DNA of 9,642 nucleotides from Clostridia bacterium (lineage in GTDB: Bacteria > Bacillota > Clostridia > TANB77 > CAG-508). The notes below the pieces were generated by a model, which was not told the origin of the DNA, did no database searches, and saw only the letters and a list, made by a program, of their open reading frames with translations. This document shows, piece by piece, positions 5,009 through 9,642 of the stretch (positions are counted from its first letter, which is position 1; every line of letters starts with the position of its first letter). Position numbers and translations under genes: made by a program. Where the stretch lies: contig CAAECB010000022.1 in assembly GCA_900754285.1 (NCBI GenBank), positions 1 through 9,642 on the forward strand, read 5' to 3'.

Positions 5009-5038
5009 TTGAAAATAGAAGAAGAAAAATAATATAAT
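5009..5038 (+). promoter_or_regulatory. Promoter of the RCC1-repeat gene
   Basis: TTGAAA (5009-5014), an 18-base spacer and TATAAT (5033-5038) would start transcription near 5045 and give a leader of about 30 bases. Another TATAAT at 4988-4993 has no good -35 box. Confidence 0.55.
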
Positions 5039-5061
5039 AAATATATATTACTTGTAGAAAA

Positions 5062-5067
5062 AAGGAG
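5062..5067 (+). promoter_or_regulatory. Shine-Dalgarno site of the RCC1-repeat gene
   Basis: AAGGAG lies 8 bases before ATG at 5076 and fixes that start. No other start with a ribosome site is seen nearby. Confidence 0.85.
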
Positions 5068-5075
5068 AGAAAAAC

Positions 5076-8000
5076 ATGAAAAGAAAAAGCGAGAGCAGAC
5101 AAGAAAGAAAAATGATAATAGGAGCAGTAGCAATGTTGATAATAGCAACATTACTATTTGGGTTAGCAACAGAACCAGGAATGAATTTAATGCAAAATAT
5201 AAAAAATGCAGTAATGCCAAAAACAAGCATTACTATTTCTGCTGCAAACAATGAAACACTAAAAAACAAAATCACAGAAGCCAAACTAGTAGCAGGATAC
5301 AACCATTTTATAGCATTAACAGCAGATGGAAAAGTATATGGATGGGGATATAATGGCAAAGGACAACTAGGACTAAACAATACAACCAGTTACAAAGAGC
5401 CAACATATCTAGGTATAGACAACGCAATAGATGTAGCAGCAGGAGGAAACTATACAATTGTTCTAAAACAAGATGGAACATTATGGGCAACAGGAAACAA
5501 TGAAAATGGTGAATTAGGAATAAACAACACATCAACTCAAACAACATTTGTACAAGTAGTAGATGAACAAGGAACCGGAAAACTAAGTAATATAAAATCA
5601 ATATCAGCAGGAGCAAACACAACATATGCCATAACAACAACAGGAGAAATGTATGGATGGGGATATAATGGTTATGGACAACTAGGAATTGGAGACACAG
5701 CAAACAGGATAAAACCAACAAAGAGCAATCTACAAAAAATAAAACAAATAGCAGCAAATGAATATTCAACAATAGCACTAACAGAAGATGGAGAAATATA
5801 TGGAGCGGGATACAACACAGAAGGAGAGCTAGGATTAGGATACAATCAAGAAAAAGTATTAAAATGGGGGAAAGTAAAAGATCCAAATGGAAAAGATGAC
5901 ATATCAAATGCAACACAAATAGCAACAGGAAGATATCACATAGTAGTATTAACAAACAATGGAAAAGTATATTCAGCAGGATATAACAACGTATATCAAT
6001 TAGCAGATGGAACAACAACATATAAAAATGTATTAGCACCAATGAAAGACAACTCAGACAATGAAATGACAAATATAAAAAATATATACGCATCAGGATA
6101 TTGCTCATATGTACTAACAAATAACAACGAAGTATATTCAGTAGGATATAACAACTATGGACAACAATTCCAAAACAACACAGCAACTAACACAAAACTA
6201 ACAAAAATAAAAACAGATGTAGAAATAACATCAATAGCAGTAACAACTTCACAAGAATATCAAACAGCAGCATATGTAGACACATTAGGAAGAATATACA
6301 CAGTAGGATATAATGGAAATGGAGAACTAGGAAATACAACAACAACATCATCAACAATTGCATATAATATAAGTGACGGAAAAATATTAACAGACGAATC
6401 ACTAGTAAATCTAGAACAAGGAACATCAAGTTACATCAATCCAAGATATGAATCAAAATTCACATTATTAAACAATGAAGTAACAATGAATTTAAAATAT
6501 GAATCATTAGACACAAGTATAGCAACAGTAAGTGGAAATAAAATAACAGGAGTAGGAATAGGAACAACACATATAAGAATTTCAGATGACACAAACAAAG
6601 TATATGGAAGCATAAAAGTAAATGTAAATGTACAAGGAGGAATAGCACAACCAAAAGTAGTAGGAGGAGAAAACCACTTTGTAGCACTAAAATCAGATGG
6701 AACAGTATGGACATGGGGATACAATGGAAACGGACAACTAGGGCTAGGAGATACAACAAACAGAACAGAACCAACAAAAGTAAACATAGAAAATGTAATA
6801 GACATAACAGCAGGATATCAATATACAGCGATACTAAAAAATGACGGAACAGTATGGACAACCGGATATAGTGGATATGGAACATCAGGAATAGACACAA
6901 CAACATCAAAAGAATTCAGACAAGTACCAAATCTAACAGATGTAATAGAAATCTCATCAGGATATAACACTATACATGTACTAAAAAAAGACGGAACAGT
7001 ATGGTCATGGGGACTAAGTGACTATGGAGAATTTGGAAACAACACAGCATCTTCATCAGCAATAACAACACCATATAAAATGCTTAGAACAGAAAATATA
7101 ATGCAAATATCATCTGGAGAAAGCCATATAGCAATGTTAGCAGCAGATGGAACAATATGGGGAGCAGGAAGAAACACAGAAGGGCAATTAGGACTAGTAG
7201 ATACATCTAACAGAGTAATGCCACAACAAATGTTAAACACAGAAGGAACAGACAAATTAAGAGGAATAAAACAAGTAAGTTGTGGAATGTATAACACAGT
7301 ATTAGTAACAGACAAAGGAGATACTTATGGAGTAGGATACAATTATTATGGAGGACTAGCAACAGGAAACACAACAGGAACAAGCAAACCAGTACCAATG
7401 CTAGAAGAAACAACAGGAACACAATTAAAAAATATAAAAAATATAACATCAAATGCATATTTAACAATAGCAGTAAAAAATGATGAAAAAGGAATATATG
7501 TAACAGGATATGCAAACAATGCACAAGATTTCACAAAAAATGCAACAACAAAAACAAAGTTTGTAAAAACACAAGAAGATAAAAAAATATTATCAGTAGG
7601 AATGACAAGAAGCGGAAGTACACAAACATCAGCAATAATAGATGAAACAGGAAAAATATGGACAGTAGGAAACAATGCGTATGGACAAATGGGAAATGGA
7701 ACAACAGAAAGTTTAACAAGACCATGGTGTATACAAGACAACAAAATAGATATAAGCAAAAACAATACAATAAATTTACAAGTACAAGGAGACAAAAAAC
7801 AAATACAATATTCAGAAATACTAGGATTTAATGTATTAACAAATAATCAACTAACACCAAATGTAACATTCAGAACACTAGACAGTAATATAGCAACAGT
7901 AAGCAACACAGGAATTGTAACAGCACAAGGAACAGGAACAACTTATATAGAACTAAAAGACGAACAAAAAGAAATAATAGCAAAAATAAAAATAAATGTA

Positions 8001-9642
8001 AATGGAAAAGGAAACGAGACAGCAGCAAAAATAGTAGGAGGAGCCTACCACTTTGTATCATTAAAAGGAAATGGAACAGTATGGTCATGGGGATATAACA
8101 AAACTGGAGAATTAGGAGTAGGAGATAACACAAACAAAACAAAACCAACACAAGCAATAGCAGAAGTAGAACAAAGTGATGGAAGTAAAGTAGACCAAAA
8201 AATAGAAGATGCAATAGACATAGCAGCAGGAGCAAACCAAACATTAATATTAAGAAAAGATGGAACAGTCTGGGCAACAGGATATAATAATAAAGGACAA
8301 TTAGGAGATGGAACAACAACAACGACAAATAAGTTCCATAAAGTAAAAGGTCCAAATGGAGAAGGATATCTACAAAATATAGTACAAATAGCAGCAGAGA
8401 ACAATACATCACACGCATTAACATCAGATGGTAGTGTATATTCATGGGGATATAACTATTATTCACAATTTGGAATAAATAAAGGAACAGGAGAAGATGC
8501 AAATCCATATCCAGTAAAAATGCAAAAAGTAACAAATATAGTACAAATGACAGGAGGAGAAAACCATCTAATAATGTTAGATGCAGATGGAAGTATATGG
8601 ACAACAGGATTGAACTCAAATGGACAACTTGGAAAAAACAACACAGTAAATAGTGCAGTCCCACAACAAATGTTAGATACAAATGGAAACATTATATATG
8701 GAATAAAAGAAGTAGCAGCAGGAGCATATCACACATTAGCAATAAAAGAAGACAACACAGTATGGGGAACAGGATACAACAATTATGGACAAGTAGGAGA
8801 TGGAACAAAAAAAGACAAATATGTATTAACACAAATAAAAGAGCAAGATGGAACAATAATAAAAGACGCAAAACATATAACAACATCATCATATTCAACA
8901 ATAATAACAAGACAAAAAGACTCAAATGGAAAAGGTCAAGGAATGTATATAGTAGGATACAACAATTATGGACAACTATTTACAAAAGACCAAGTTTCAA
9001 AAGACTACATAACAAAAGTAGAAACAGACAAAGACATAATAACAGCATCAATAACAAAAAATTATGACAATCCAACAGGAGCAATAGCAGACCAAGATGG
9101 AATGGTATATACAGTAGGATATAATGGTCATGGGCAAATGGGAAATGAATTTATACAAAGCCTAATAACACCATGGTGTATAAGCAAAAAGAAAATAAAT
9201 GTAGATAAAAATATAATAACAATGCAAAAAGCAGGGGAACAAAAACAAATAACATTTAATAGTACATTAGAATTCAATCTAATAAGAGATGATGTACCAA
9301 ATAGTAAATACACATATAAATCAATGGACACAAATATTGCAACAGTAGATAATAATGGATTAGTAACAGCAAAAGCAATAGGAACAACATATGTAAAAAT
9401 AACAGATGAAAACAATAATTTATCAAAAGCAGTAAAAATAAACATAGTAGGAGAAGGAAATTTAGCATTTGCCAAAATAATAGGAGGATACAATCATTTT
9501 GTAGCATTAAAAGGAAATGGAGAAGTCTATACCTGGGGATATAATGGATATGGAAACCTAGGATTAGGAGATACAACAAACAGAGCAGAACCAGAACAAG
9601 TAAAAGCAGAAGTAACACAAGATGATGGAACAAAAACAGAAG
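5076..9642 (+). CDS. Giant RCC1/Ig-like modular surface protein, 3' end outside window
   Basis: The frame is open from ATG 5076 to the window end with no stop: 1,522 complete codons plus one base. Residues 1-12 are basic (MKRKSESRQERK) and residues 13-31 are hydrophobic, so this is a Sec signal or N-terminal membrane anchor. From residue 70, RCC1-type blades repeat, each with an A-G-x-x-[HY]-x-x-x-L core, then DG-[TKE]-[VI]-[WY], [WT]-G-YN and G-[QE]-LG. Seven blades form a propeller, followed by a Big_2-like Ig domain (L-D-[ST]-[SN]-IATV, G-x-[GI]-[ITV]-...-GTTxI). The set restarts at residues 527, 985 and 1467, giving 22 blades in the window. In bacteria such proteins are usually extracellular; binding or adhesion is inference. 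Codon use matches the upstream surface gene. The predicted catalytic content is nil. Confidence 0.92.
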   Translation, partial: MKRKSESRQERKMIIGAVAMLIIATLLFGLATEPGMNLMQNIKNAVMPKTSITISAANNETLKNKITEAKLVAGYNHFIALTADGKVYGWGYNGKGQLGLNNTTSYKEPTYLGIDNAIDVAAGGNYTIVLKQDGTLWATGNNENGELGINNTSTQTTFVQVVDEQGTGKLSNIKSISAGANTTYAITTTGEMYGWGYNGYGQLGIGDTANRIKPTKSNLQKIKQIAANEYSTIALTEDGEIYGAGYNTEGELGLGYNQEKVLKWGKVKDPNGKDDISNATQIATGRYHIVVLTNNGKVYSAGYNNVYQLADGTTTYKNVLAPMKDNSDNEMTNIKNIYASGYCSYVLTNNNEVYSVGYNNYGQQFQNNTATNTKLTKIKTDVEITSIAVTTSQEYQTAAYVDTLGRIYTVGYNGNGELGNTTTTSSTIAYNISDGKILTDESLVNLEQGTSSYINPRYESKFTLLNNEVTMNLKYESLDTSIATVSGNKITGVGIGTTHIRISDDTNKVYGSIKVNVNVQGGIAQPKVVGGENHFVALKSDGTVWTWGYNGNGQLGLGDTTNRTEPTKVNIENVIDITAGYQYTAILKNDGTVWTTGYSGYGTSGIDTTTSKEFRQVPNLTDVIEISSGYNTIHVLKKDGTVWSWGLSDYGEFGNNTASSSAITTPYKMLRTENIMQISSGESHIAMLAADGTIWGAGRNTEGQLGLVDTSNRVMPQQMLNTEGTDKLRGIKQVSCGMYNTVLVTDKGDTYGVGYNYYGGLATGNTTGTSKPVPMLEETTGTQLKNIKNITSNAYLTIAVKNDEKGIYVTGYANNAQDFTKNATTKTKFVKTQEDKKILSVGMTRSGSTQTSAIIDETGKIWTVGNNAYGQMGNGTTESLTRPWCIQDNKIDISKNNTINLQVQGDKKQIQYSEILGFNVLTNNQLTPNVTFRTLDSNIATVSNTGIVTAQGTGTTYIELKDEQKEIIAKIKINVNGKGNETAAKIVGGAYHFVSLKGNGTVWSWGYNKTGELGVGDNTNKTKPTQAIAEVEQSDGSKVDQKIEDAIDIAAGANQTLILRKDGTVWATGYNNKGQLGDGTTTTTNKFHKVKGPNGEGYLQNIVQIAAENNTSHALTSDGSVYSWGYNYYSQFGINKGTGEDANPYPVKMQKVTNIVQMTGGENHLIMLDADGSIWTTGLNSNGQLGKNNTVNSAVPQQMLDTNGNIIYGIKEVAAGAYHTLAIKEDNTVWGTGYNNYGQVGDGTKKDKYVLTQIKEQDGTIIKDAKHITTSSYSTIITRQKDSNGKGQGMYIVGYNNYGQLFTKDQVSKDYITKVETDKDIITASITKNYDNPTGAIADQDGMVYTVGYNGHGQMGNEFIQSLITPWCISKKKINVDKNIITMQKAGEQKQITFNSTLEFNLIRDDVPNSKYTYKSMDTNIATVDNNGLVTAKAIGTTYVKITDENNNLSKAVKINIVGEGNLAFAKIIGGYNHFVALKGNGEVYTWGYNGYGNLGLGDTTNRAEPEQVKAEVTQDDGTKTE
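5283..6653 (+). repeat. RCC1 x7 + Ig-like module 1
   Basis: Seven blades (5283 to about 6362) are followed by a Big_2-like domain (about 6393-6632) with SLDTSIATV and GIGTTHI. Blades 4 to 7 replace the WGYN tryptophan (for example GAGYN, SAGYN, TVGYN). The module is 457 residues. Confidence 0.85.
6654..8027 (+). repeat. RCC1 x7 + Ig-like module 2
   Basis: Seven blades (6654 to about 7736), the last ending in RPWCI, then a Big_2-like domain (about 7758-8003) with TLDSNIATV and GTGTTYI. The module is 458 residues. Its first blade (VVGGENHFVALKSDGTVW) closely matches the first blades of modules 3 and 4. Confidence 0.85.
8028..9473 (+). repeat. RCC1 x7 + Ig-like module 3
   Basis: Seven blades (8028 to about 9182), the last ending in TPWCI, then a Big_2-like domain (about 9201-9449) with SMDTNIATV and AIGTTYV. 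The module is 482 residues. The extra length comes from longer loops in several blades (for example AEVEQSDGSKVDQ in blade 1). Confidence 0.85.
9474..9642 (+). repeat. Start of RCC1 module 4
   Basis: One blade is visible (KIIGGYNHFVALKGNG, then TWGYNGYGNLGLGDTTNR) before the window ends. At least one more module is therefore expected outside. Confidence 0.8.

Noticed and set aside
5308..9633. Long minus-strand frames rich in Leu, Phe and Cys opposite the RCC1 gene
   Set aside because: They mirror the A-ending codons of the plus-strand gene, lack ribosome sites and have unnatural composition.
1..9642. TGA-as-Trp genetic code (Mollicutes-like)
   Set aside because: The many Trp positions in the RCC1 blades use TGG, and no frame needs TGA to be read through.

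Overview
The window looks like chromosome of a very AT-rich Gram-positive (Bacillota-type) bacterium. The evidence is A-ending codons nearly throughout (ata, aca, gga, gta, aga, caa, tta), strong AGGAG Shine-Dalgarno sites, TTGACA/TATAAT-type promoters, and TGG for Trp with no sign of TGA recoding. The species is not identified.

Layout. (1) Positions 1-2765 hold the 3' part of a long surface-protein gene: a tandem array of group 3 bacterial Ig-like (Big_3-type) domains, an Asn/Thr/Glu-rich linker, one membrane helix and a short cytoplasmic tail. (2) Positions 2766-3809 contain no convincing protein gene. They carry three near-identical hairpins (2778-2902), an A-rich stretch, and an array of six hairpins (3233-3676). 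These have covarying stems and a conserved loop containing ACCYGGT, and look like a + strand structured RNA that I cannot name. (3) A 79-codon minus-strand gene (3810-4049) has its own promoter and Shine-Dalgarno site. (4) Positions 4193-4729 hold two diverged copies of a compact module. The second is a complete candidate type I toxin-antitoxin locus organised like the par/fst systems of Gram-positive bacteria. It has a 22-residue hydrophobic toxin, a convergent antisense RNA, a shared two-way terminator, and direct repeats that make the RNAs complementary over the toxin start. The first copy keeps the antisense promoter and terminator, but its toxin reading frame is degraded. (5) After about 280 bases of A-rich sequence comes a very long open frame from 5076 through the window end (more than 1,522 codons). 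It encodes a membrane-targeted giant protein of repeating modules, each seven RCC1-type blades plus one Big_2-like Ig domain.

The two large genes flank the RNA-rich interval and both encode modular extracellular proteins, so the locus is probably a surface/adhesion region. The toxin-antitoxin module and the hairpin array are the parts most worth follow-up. No transposase, integrase, tRNA, rRNA or CRISPR array was seen.
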